Below the pieces are notes generated by a model. The model had not been told where the DNA came from, did not search any database, and worked only from the letters and a program-made list of their open reading frames with translations. From Peptoniphilus raoultii (GTDB lineage: Bacteria; Bacillota; Clostridia; Tissierellales; Peptoniphilaceae): a stretch of DNA of 64,000 bases. The stretch is from assembly GCF_900099555.1 (NCBI RefSeq), contig NZ_FMWM01000002.1:989629-1053628 (forward strand), given 5' to 3'. Of this stretch, positions 34,007 through 41,894 are shown piece after piece (position 1 is the stretch's first letter; every line of letters starts with the position of its first letter). Made by a program: the position numbers and the translations under genes.

Positions 34007-35689
34007 ATGGATTATAAATTAGAATACAAAAAATGGCTTGAAGGTTCTTTTACAGATGAAAAGACAAAAGAGGCCTTAAGGCAAATGTCAGAAGATGAAG
34101 TTAAAGAAAGTTTTTATAGGGACCTTGAATTTGGAACGGCTGGCCTTAGGGGAATTTTAGGACCAGGCACCAATAGGATGAATAAATATGTGGTGGCAAG
34201 AACTGCCCTTGCAATTTCAAAGGTCTTAAAGAACCACAAAATTCATGATAAGGGCATTGTTTTTGGAAGAGATGTAAGACATGGTTCAAAAGAATTTGAA
34301 GAGCTGTCCTGCAAAATTTTTGCAAAAGAGGGAATAAAGACTTATATTTTTGACGACATAAGACCAACTCCCATGCTTGCCTATGCAGTTAGATATTTAA
34401 AAACTGGCGGTGGAATAATGGTTACAGCTTCTCACAATCCTAAAATTTATAATGGATATAAGGTTTATTGGTCAGAGGGTTCTCAAATTTTATCAGATAT
34501 AGCAGGTGAAATTTTAGGAGAGATTGAAAAAATAAAATTTGAAGACCTTGAAGACTACTTAGGAGATAAATCCTTTGACAAGTCTGTAATTCAAATTATT
34601 TCTAAGGATTTTGATGAAGATTACTATAAAAAAACCTTGGACCTTACTCTTCATGATGGGGAAGATTTAGATAAGGATATAAAAATTGTCTATACACCCC
34701 TAAATGGCTGTGGTAATATTCCCGTAAGGCATATTTTAAGGCAGAGGGGTTTTGAAAATCTTATAATTGTAAAAGAACAAGAAAATCCAGACCCTGATTT
34801 TTCTACAGTATCTTATCCTAATCCTGAGTTTATTGAAGCCTTTGACTTATCAAAAAAATATGGAGAAAAAAATAAGGCAGACCTTATTATTGCAACGGAT
34901 CCTGACAGCGATAGGCTGGCAGTTTTAGGAAAAAAAGAAGAAGGTGATTATTTTGCCTTTTCAGGAAATGAACTTGCCTATCTTTTAGTTGAATATGTTT
35001 TAGGCTCTCTGTCTGAAAAAAATAAATTAGCAGAAAATTCTGCCATAGTAAGATCCCTTGTGTCTTCTGATTTAGTTGATTATATTGCACAGACCTACAA
35101 GGTTAAATCCTTTCAGTCCCTAACAGGTTTTAAAAATATTTGTAACTATGCAAATATTTGGGAAAAAACAGGGAGGTATTCCTTTATTTTAGGTTTTGAA
35201 GAATCAATTGGCTATGTTCTTTCAGATCATTTAAGGGATAAGGATGGAGTAAGTGCTGCTATGATGACGGCAGAAATGGCAGCCTACTATAAAAAAAGAA
35301 ATTTAAGCCTTTATGATCAGCTCCAAAATATCTATAAGAAATATGCTTATGCTAAAAGTTTTTTAACTTCAATTGTAATGGAAGGAATTGAAGGGGCAGA
35401 AAAAATTAAAAGGATTATGGAGGACTTTAGATCAAGAGAAATTTCAGAATTTGGAGGTCTAAAGACTAGAGAAAAAATTGATTTTATTAAGGGCTACAAA
35501 AATATTGACTCTTCAAATGTTTTGAAATATAGTTTAGAAGATGGATCTTGGTTTGCCTTAAGGCCATCAGGAACAGAACCAAAAATAAAAGTTTATATCT
35601 ATACAAAAAATAAGGACGAAAAAAGAGCGGAAGAAATTTTACAAGCCCTAAAGGAAGATATTTTAAATAAAATTAAGTTAGTAAAATGA
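34007..35689 (+). CDS. Phosphoglucomutase / phosphomannomutase
   Basis: A 560-residue alpha-D-phosphohexomutase. Motifs in order: FGTAGLRGILGPGTNRMN, phosphoserine loop TASHNPKIYNGYK, metal site ATDPDSDR, sugar-specificity loop GFEESIGY and phosphate-binding RPSGTEPKIKVYI. The GFEES loop and length match PgcA-type enzymes that interconvert glucose-1- and glucose-6-phosphate, feeding envelope polysaccharides and glycogen. It shares an operon with ybaK and the PfkB-like gene. Confidence 0.92.
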   Translation: MDYKLEYKKWLEGSFTDEKTKEALRQMSEDEVKESFYRDLEFGTAGLRGILGPGTNRMNKYVVARTALAISKVLKNHKIHDKGIVFGRDVRHGSKEFEELSCKIFAKEGIKTYIFDDIRPTPMLAYAVRYLKTGGGIMVTASHNPKIYNGYKVYWSEGSQILSDIAGEILGEIEKIKFEDLEDYLGDKSFDKSVIQIISKDFDEDYYKKTLDLTLHDGEDLDKDIKIVYTPLNGCGNIPVRHILRQRGFENLIIVKEQENPDPDFSTVSYPNPEFIEAFDLSKKYGEKNKADLIIATDPDSDRLAVLGKKEEGDYFAFSGNELAYLLVEYVLGSLSEKNKLAENSAIVRSLVSSDLVDYIAQTYKVKSFQSLTGFKNICNYANIWEKTGRYSFILGFEESIGYVLSDHLRDKDGVSAAMMTAEMAAYYKKRNLSLYDQLQNIYKKYAYAKSFLTSIVMEGIEGAEKIKRIMEDFRSREISEFGGLKTREKIDFIKGYKNIDSSNVLKYSLEDGSWFALRPSGTEPKIKVYIYTKNKDEKRAEEILQALKEDILNKIKLVK

Positions 35690-35698
35690 GGTGAATAC

Positions 35699-36601
35699 AT
35701 GATTTTATTTTGTGATTTTAATCCTAAACTTATAAGAAAATATAAAAGTAAAATTTTTAATGTGGGTGAAGAAAATCTTATTGACGCATCAAGAGTTTAT
35801 GCTTCAGGTTATGGGATTGACATGGCAGTTTTTGCCAATAGACTTTTCCAAGACTCTAAGGTTTTTTATCTAAAGGGAACAAATATTGGCAAATTTATTG
35901 AAAGTGACCTTAGAAATCATTATATTGAAAGTACAAGCATTTCCCTTAAAGATGACAATATAGAAAATATAATAATTGATAATGGAGAAGGCAAGACTAT
36001 TTTTAAAAGCAAGTCCCCAAGAATTACCATGGAAGATAAAAAGGACATTATAAATGCCTTTGCAGAAGCTATAAGGGGCAAAAAAATTGTTGGTCTTTCA
36101 ATTATTGATCATGATTCTTTAAAGGATGATTTATATGAAGCTCTTATTAATATTTGCTATAAAGAAAATGTAAAGATTGTAGTAAATCCTGAAAATGTGG
36201 GACAAATTAAGGATTCAAAACCCTACGTTCTCATAATGGACAAAAAAGATTTGACAGGGGAAGAAAATATTACCCATACTGGAGATGTGCCAGAGGTTAC
36301 AAAAAAATTAATTGATAAAGGTGTTGGAATTGTTGTTGTCAATAGTCAAAGGGCAACTGTCGTTTCAACAAAAGACAAGAATTATAAGGTTTATTTTGAC
36401 AAGATATCAGATTTTAAGACCTATAATAAAAATTTAATTCTTGCTGGCTTTGCCATTGGAATTGACAGAGATTATGATTTAGAAACGACAATAAAACTTG
36501 CAATTGCATCAAGTATATGCGAAAATTATATGAAATTTTCAGAAGTTGAAATGAGTGAAATAAAAAAATTAATGAACAGCGTAAAAGTTGAAGAAATGTA
36601 G
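35699..36601 (+). CDS. PfkB-fold sugar kinase homologue lacking the catalytic GAGD motif
   Basis: A 300-residue protein that lines up with 1-phosphofructokinase/PfkB kinases: DFNPKLIRKY at the start, ASGYGIDMAVFANRLF where GGKGxNVA is expected, LKGTNIGKFIESDLRNHYIE, and a C-terminal LAGFAIGI..LETTIKLAIASS. The expected NTVGAGD catalytic/anion-hole loop is replaced by FKTYNKN just before LAGF, so the catalytic Asp is gone and the glycine-rich N-terminal motif is also eroded. The frame is clean and full-length, pointing to a maintained pseudokinase with a regulatory or binding role. Family assignment is by pattern and is moderately sure. Confidence 0.65.
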   Translation: MILFCDFNPKLIRKYKSKIFNVGEENLIDASRVYASGYGIDMAVFANRLFQDSKVFYLKGTNIGKFIESDLRNHYIESTSISLKDDNIENIIIDNGEGKTIFKSKSPRITMEDKKDIINAFAEAIRGKKIVGLSIIDHDSLKDDLYEALINICYKENVKIVVNPENVGQIKDSKPYVLIMDKKDLTGEENITHTGDVPEVTKKLIDKGVGIVVVNSQRATVVSTKDKNYKVYFDKISDFKTYNKNLILAGFAIGIDRDYDLETTIKLAIASSICENYMKFSEVEMSEIKKLMNSVKVEEM

Positions 36602-36609
36602 GAGGCTCG

Positions 36610-37161
36610 ATGAAAAATTTTAAATTAGACAGAAATAAGGCTATGTTTATGTTTATAGATATGCAACCAAAAATTTTAAAGGCAATTGATAATAATGAAA
36701 GAGTTTTAAAAAATTCAATTATCTTGGCTAAGATTTGCGAAATTTTGGATATGGATTTTGTAGTTACTGCCCAATATCTTAAGGGTCTTGGTTCAAACCA
36801 TGAAGAAATTTTGAAACATCTTAAAAATTATGTAGAACATAGCAAATTAACTTTTGATTCAACTGAAGATGAAGAAATTTTAAGGGATTTAAAAGCAAAA
36901 AATAAAAAACAAATCATAGTCTGTGGCATTGAAAGCCATATTTGTATCCTTCAAACTGTAAGAGGACTTTTAGAAAAGGGCTATGAAGTTTTTGCTGTTT
37001 CTGATGCTTTAGGTTCAAGAAGTGATTTTAATCACCAAAACGGCCTTAGTCAACTTGATCAAATGGGAGCAGTAATTTCAAATACAGAAACAATTCTTTT
37101 TGATTTGGCGGGAGTTGCAGGAACAGATACCTTTAAAAAACTTCAGGCGTTAATAAAATAA
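36610..37161 (+). CDS. Isochorismatase-family cysteine hydrolase
   Basis: A 183-residue hydrolase with the catalytic triad of the family: Asp in MFMFIDMQPK (residue 18 region), Lys in TAQYLKGLGS and Cys in GIESHICILQTV, followed by VFAVSDALGSRS. Relatives act on nicotinamide, isochorismate and other small amides or esters; the YcaC-like shape gives no precise substrate. GGAGGC precedes the ATG, 8 bases after the PfkB-like gene. It ends the operon; a strong terminator follows. Confidence 0.87.
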   Translation: MKNFKLDRNKAMFMFIDMQPKILKAIDNNERVLKNSIILAKICEILDMDFVVTAQYLKGLGSNHEEILKHLKNYVEHSKLTFDSTEDEEILRDLKAKNKKQIIVCGIESHICILQTVRGLLEKGYEVFAVSDALGSRSDFNHQNGLSQLDQMGAVISNTETILFDLAGVAGTDTFKKLQALIK

Positions 37162-37167
37162 TCATTT

Positions 37168-37194
37168 CCTCGGCATTCGCCGAGGATTTTTTTT
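37168..37194 (+). terminator. Intrinsic terminator
   Basis: Perfect 7 bp GC-rich stem CCTCGGC / GCCGAGG with a 4-base loop and eight T residues. Confidence 0.93.
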
Positions 37195-37254
37195 GACCCA
37201 TTATATTTTAAAAAAAAGCAAAAATTTATATGCTATAATGAAAATGGTGATATT

Positions 37255-38289
37255 ATGAAACTAATTCATTTAGGCGATTTACATTTTTCAAAATTTTATA
37301 AGGGAAATCTTCCTATAGAAATTAGGGAAAAAATTACAAGAGATATTTGGGAAAATTTTTTGTCTGTAATTTCTTATGTGGAAAAAAGTAAAATAGATTT
37401 AATGCTATTGGCAGGAGATTTATTTGAAAGGGAATATTTTAGCCTATCGCAAATGAATAAATTTTTATTTGAACTTGAAAAAATAAAAATTCCTGTCTTT
37501 ATAGTATGTGGCAACCACGACTTTTTAGATGGCAATTCCATATATAAGAAGGTGAAACTTCCGGAAAATGTCCATTTATTTGGAGATGAATTTTCCTATG
37601 TTGATTTAGAAAATTTAAAGACAAGAGTTTTTGGAATTTCCTATAATAGTGAATATTTTAAGGAAATTTTGCCTGAACCGCAAATAAAAGAAGATTATAA
37701 TAATATACTTCTGATCCATGCTTCTATAGAAGATGGAAATTTTCTAAAATTGGAAGAGGATTATGCAAAAAAATTTGATTATGTCGCCATGGGTCATGTT
37801 CACAAAAGGGGAAAAGTTTTTGCAAATGCCTATTACTGCGGGTCCTTAGAACCTATGTCCTTTAAGGAAACTGGAGATCACGGTTTTATAGAAGTTGATT
37901 TAGACTCACAAGAAATACATTTTGTAAATTCTCAGGTCAAACACTTTCAAATTTTGGACATTGAAATAGACGATGAAAAAAATCCGGAAGAAGTTTTAGG
38001 ACAAATTTCAAAAAATATTAATGATAAGGATCTTTATAGGATAAGACTTAGGGGAAGATATAGGGAAAGTACCTATCTTTTATCCTACCTTGAAAATAAT
38101 TTAAGGGCTTTTTATTTTGAAATTGAAAATTATCTACTGCCTTCTTATTCAATTGAGGATTTGCTGCAAAAAAATGATAACACTCTTTTGGGGAAATATA
38201 TTAATTCCTTTAATAGGGAAGATGCTTTAGAAATGGACGGCCTAAGGCTCGGAATAAAATATTTAATGGAGGCAAGCCATGAAAATTAA
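37255..38289 (+). CDS. YhaO/SbcD-like metallophosphoesterase (DNA exonuclease)
   Basis: A 344-residue calcineurin-like nuclease subunit. Metal-binding motifs: LGDLHFS, LAGDLFE, VCGNHDFLDG and MGHVHKRG, in the Mre11/SbcD order, with a short C-terminal domain. It overlaps the YhaN-like ATPase gene by 11 bases, so the two make an SbcD-SbcC-like pair expected to process DNA ends. GGTGAT sits 5 bases before the ATG, and TATAAT (37234-37239) lies just upstream, giving a very short leader. Confidence 0.87.
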   Translation: MKLIHLGDLHFSKFYKGNLPIEIREKITRDIWENFLSVISYVEKSKIDLMLLAGDLFEREYFSLSQMNKFLFELEKIKIPVFIVCGNHDFLDGNSIYKKVKLPENVHLFGDEFSYVDLENLKTRVFGISYNSEYFKEILPEPQIKEDYNNILLIHASIEDGNFLKLEEDYAKKFDYVAMGHVHKRGKVFANAYYCGSLEPMSFKETGDHGFIEVDLDSQEIHFVNSQVKHFQILDIEIDDEKNPEEVLGQISKNINDKDLYRIRLRGRYRESTYLLSYLENNLRAFYFEIENYLLPSYSIEDLLQKNDNTLLGKYINSFNREDALEMDGLRLGIKYLMEASHEN

Positions 38290-40543
38290 AAAATTAGGTC
38301 TACTTGCCTTTGGAAAATTTAAGAATAAAATAATAGATTTAAAAGACGGGATAAATATAATCTATGCTGAAAATGAAGGAGGGAAATCCACCTGTCATTC
38401 TTTTATTGACGGAATTTTTTATGGATTTTCCAAGGACAATTTAAAATCCAGAAATAAGGACGAACTTTTTAATAAATATAAACCTTGGCAAGGTACAGAC
38501 TACAAGGGTTTTATAGAAATAGAAAAAAGGGATCTTTATAGGGTCTTTAGGGATTTTAATGAAGATGAAGTTGAAGTTTTAAATCTTACAAGGGGAGAGG
38601 ACATTTCAGACCACCCTTCCTTTAAAAAATATTCAAGAATTAAGGAGCCAGGCGTTTACTTTTTTTCCATGACAAGACCTCTTTTTAAGTCAACCTTTTA
38701 TATAAGGCAAATGGATAGCCAAATAGATAAAAGTGCCCAGGAAACCGTAAAGGAAAAAATTTCAAATTTTTTGACTTCAAGAGATCAAGATTTTTCCTAT
38801 AAGAGCCTGTTAAAGCGTCTTGAAGGTGATTTAGAGGATTTGGGAAAGGACACCCGTTCAAAGACAAAAATAGGCACAAGAAAGACAGAACTTGAAAAGA
38901 TAGACCAAAAGAAATTAATTTTTGAAGAGGATAGAAAAAAATATTTTCACATGCTTGACCTTTTAAGGGATGAGGAAGAAAAACTTGCCTTTGAAGAGAA
39001 AAATTATTATAGGCAGAAATCAAGTGATTTTAATAAATTAAAAAATGAAATTAAAGGCCTTGAAGAGGAGATTTCACAAAATAAGGAAAATCACATTTCC
39101 CTAGAAGACTTTCAAAGGGCTTTAGAAATAAACAAGGAAATTCAGGCCAATTTTAGTCTAATTGATAGACTTAATAGTAATGAATTAGAGGATTTAAAAG
39201 AAGTAAATTATGATTTGGAAAAAGACTATTTTGCCTATCAAGAATTCAGGACAGAAATTGACGAATTAAACTCTATAAATTATTCTAAGGAAATGGAATT
39301 TTTGTCAAAGGATTTAGGAGCATCAAAGAAGCTTAAAAATATTTATTTGGGCCTAACTTTTCTTGGAATCCTCTTGGGATTTTTAATAATTATAGGTTCA
39401 GTTTATATAAAAAAATACTTTTTAACAGCCGTCTCCTTAATATTTTTCCTATATTCCTATCTTAGATTTGTGAAATTTAGGGTAAATAGAGAACTGGTTT
39501 ATAGGCTTAAGATTAGGATGGATGACCTAAAAAATAAGTCCATGGTAAAAACTGCAAGAAAAAGAAATTTTGACAAGATTTTTTCTGCCATGGCAAAAAA
39601 ATATGACCTTGAAGATTCATCTTCCCTAAATGAATTTTTATCATCCAAGATGAAAATTAATGACAAGATGAGAATTTCTAATGAATATAAGTTAGAAAGA
39701 AAAGAAGATAGGGAAAAGAGAAATATAGAACTGGAAGAGAAAATTGAAAGTTTAAATAAAAGTTTAAAGGACATCTTTCAAAAATTTGGGGCAGAAAACA
39801 TAAATAACTTTAAGGAAAAATATAGGCTTCAAGACCTATCTTTAAAGGAAAATAGGCTAAACAATCTAAAAAATAAGCTAGAAGATTTTAAAGACTTTGT
39901 GCCTGAGGAATTTTTAGAAGAATTTGAAGATAAAAATTTAGATGAAATTAAGGAAAATATCAATAATATAAAATTAAATATTTCTAAAATTAAGGGACAA
40001 ATTAATGCTCTTGAATCATCTCTTGAAGTTTTAAAAAACTTAAATGAAAGACAGGCCTTTTTAAAAGGAGAGCTAGAAAAATTATATTATCAAAGGGACT
40101 ACACAGAGCTCGCCCTAAATAATTTAAAGAAAATTTTAGGAGAAAATAGACAGGAGATTCTACCAAAGCTAAGAGAAAAAATAGCAGAGATAATTTCTGA
40201 ACTTACAAATAATAAATATGATGAAATTTTTATAGATGAGGGATATAATATTTCTTGTTATGATAGGGGAAATTCAAAATATGTTTCACTGGAAGACATA
40301 AGCAGGGGAACTTGTGATCAGCTTTATTTTGCCTTTAGGATGGCAATAATTTTCATTTTATTTCCTGAAGATTTTCCCATAATTCTTGATGACCACTTTG
40401 CAAACTATGACGATTTAAGACTTGAATGTGTTCTTGAATATCTTAAAAATTTTGACCAACTTATAATCTTTACATCAAATAAGAGAGAAATAGAAATTCT
40501 AAACAAAAAACAAATTGACTATAATTTAATAAATATGAGGTAA
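38279..40543 (+). CDS. YhaN-like (SbcC/Rad50-type) AAA ATPase with membrane hairpin
   Basis: A 754-residue ABC-type ATPase. The N-terminal lobe has FKNKIIDLKDGINIIYAE and Walker A NEGGKST. Long coiled coils (about 190-350 and 415-640) flank two membrane helices at about 355-395 (LGLTFLGILLGFLIIIGSVY and FLTAVSLIFFLYSYL). The C-terminal lobe has LEDISRGTCDQLYFAFRMAI (signature) and Walker B FPIILDDHFANYD. There is no CxxC zinc hook; the membrane hairpin occupies the apex, as in YhaN. It partners the preceding nuclease. Confidence 0.86.
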   Translation: MKIKKLGLLAFGKFKNKIIDLKDGINIIYAENEGGKSTCHSFIDGIFYGFSKDNLKSRNKDELFNKYKPWQGTDYKGFIEIEKRDLYRVFRDFNEDEVEVLNLTRGEDISDHPSFKKYSRIKEPGVYFFSMTRPLFKSTFYIRQMDSQIDKSAQETVKEKISNFLTSRDQDFSYKSLLKRLEGDLEDLGKDTRSKTKIGTRKTELEKIDQKKLIFEEDRKKYFHMLDLLRDEEEKLAFEEKNYYRQKSSDFNKLKNEIKGLEEEISQNKENHISLEDFQRALEINKEIQANFSLIDRLNSNELEDLKEVNYDLEKDYFAYQEFRTEIDELNSINYSKEMEFLSKDLGASKKLKNIYLGLTFLGILLGFLIIIGSVYIKKYFLTAVSLIFFLYSYLRFVKFRVNRELVYRLKIRMDDLKNKSMVKTARKRNFDKIFSAMAKKYDLEDSSSLNEFLSSKMKINDKMRISNEYKLERKEDREKRNIELEEKIESLNKSLKDIFQKFGAENINNFKEKYRLQDLSLKENRLNNLKNKLEDFKDFVPEEFLEEFEDKNLDEIKENINNIKLNISKIKGQINALESSLEVLKNLNERQAFLKGELEKLYYQRDYTELALNNLKKILGENRQEILPKLREKIAEIISELTNNKYDEIFIDEGYNISCYDRGNSKYVSLEDISRGTCDQLYFAFRMAIIFILFPEDFPIILDDHFANYDDLRLECVLEYLKNFDQLIIFTSNKREIEILNKKQIDYNLINMR

Positions 40544-40545
40544 AA

Positions 40546-41223
40546 ATGATTTTTGCAATAGCAGACCTACATTTTGATTCTACTAAGGAAAAACCCATGG
40601 ATGTTTTTGGCGAAAATTGGAAGAATCATGAACAAAAAATAATAAGAGATTGGAAGGAAAAAGTTAAAGAAAATGATTTAGTCCTGCTGCCAGGAGATAT
40701 TTCTTGGGGACTAAAATTAAAGGATGCCCTTCCAGATTTAGAAAAAATAGATAAGCTTCCGGGCAAGAAAATTATTTCAAAGGGCAACCATGATTATTGG
40801 TGGTCCTCAATAAATAAAATGGAAAGTCAGGGATTTAAAAGCATAAAATTTTTGCACAATAATTCCTATGAATATGAAGGATTTTCAATTTGCGGCACAA
40901 GAGGCTGGATGGCAAAAGACAGCTTAGAATTTTCTGAAGCAGATGAAAAAATTTATGATAGGGAAGTTTTAAGACTAAAAAACTCCCTTGGCCAAGCAAA
41001 AAATAAAAAAATAATAGTCATGATTCATTATCCTCCCTTTAGTCAAAACCATGAGGAAAATGAATTTTCAAAAAATTTGGTAGAATATAAGGTGGAACTT
41101 TGCCTTTATGGTCACCTCCATGGCAAGAGCCACAAATTTGCCTTTGAAGGAGAAAAAAATGGGGTAATTTATAAATTTGTTGCCAGTGATTTTTTAGATT
41201 TTAAATTAGAAAGGATATTTTAA
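40546..41223 (+). CDS. Metallophosphoesterase
   Basis: A 225-residue calcineurin-like phosphoesterase: IADLHFD, LPGDISWGLKL, SKGNHDYWWS, MIHYPPF and LYGHLHGKSH give the dinuclear metal site. The substrate is not evident. It starts 2 bases after the YhaN-like gene and shares a base with the CYTH gene, so it is in the same operon. Confidence 0.85.
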   Translation: MIFAIADLHFDSTKEKPMDVFGENWKNHEQKIIRDWKEKVKENDLVLLPGDISWGLKLKDALPDLEKIDKLPGKKIISKGNHDYWWSSINKMESQGFKSIKFLHNNSYEYEGFSICGTRGWMAKDSLEFSEADEKIYDREVLRLKNSLGQAKNKKIIVMIHYPPFSQNHEENEFSKNLVEYKVELCLYGHLHGKSHKFAFEGEKNGVIYKFVASDFLDFKLERIF

Positions 41224-41756
41224 TGGAAAGAGAAATTGAACTTAAAATTTTAAATATTGATTTAAAAGAATTAGAAAAGAAGTTAATTGAAGTCGGCGCA
41301 AAATATTTGGGAGAAGAAAATCAAATAAATATTAGAATAAACTCAACAGCCCACAAGATTTACAAAAAAGAAGGCTATTTAAGGATAAGAATTTCAGATA
41401 CAAATGGAAAGATAACAAAATATTTGACCTTTAAGGAAAATTTTTCATCTTTAAATGTTAGGGATAATATTGAACATACTATAACCTTTGATGATGAAGA
41501 AGAACTTGAAAATATTTTAAGGCTCATGGGCTATGATAAATTTTCTCGTGGAGAAAAATTTAGGAAAAAATATATTTACAATGATTTAAAAATTGATTTA
41601 GACACTTGGGACGAAGCAACGTATCCCTATCCCTACGCCGAAATAGAAGGCCCAGATGAAGAAACAATTTATAAATTTATTAAACTTTTAGAAATACCAA
41701 AAGAAGATATTTCAACCCTATCAATAGCAGAACTTGTCAAAAATTTAAAGAAATAA
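41223..41756 (+). CDS. CYTH-domain protein (class IV adenylate cyclase/thiamine triphosphatase-like)
   Basis: A 177-residue CYTH protein: the ExExK motif in EREIELKIL at residue 2, then GYLRIRIS, KYLTFKEN and the FRKKYIYNDLKIDLDTW and YPYAEIEGPDEE strands that line the triphosphate tunnel. Family members hydrolyse inorganic or nucleoside triphosphates, or make cAMP; YjbK-like triphosphatase is the most likely role in a Firmicute. It is the last gene of the YhaO operon. Confidence 0.87.
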   Translation: MEREIELKILNIDLKELEKKLIEVGAKYLGEENQINIRINSTAHKIYKKEGYLRIRISDTNGKITKYLTFKENFSSLNVRDNIEHTITFDDEEELENILRLMGYDKFSRGEKFRKKYIYNDLKIDLDTWDEATYPYPYAEIEGPDEETIYKFIKLLEIPKEDISTLSIAELVKNLKK

Positions 41757-41762
41757 AAAACT

Positions 41763-41811
41763 AAGAGCTACAAACTTTATGATTACCATAAAATTGCAGC
41801 TCTTATTTTTT
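41763..41811 (+). terminator. Terminator of the yhaO operon
   Basis: AAGAGCT pairs with AGCTCTT across a 28-base loop and is followed by ATTTTTT, 7 bases after the stop. Confidence 0.7.
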
Positions 41812-41894
41812 GAAAATTTTAAAAAAATTTAAAAAATAGAATAACATAATTAATATTTGTGCTATAATATTAATGGTAATAAAGGGGGATGCAA

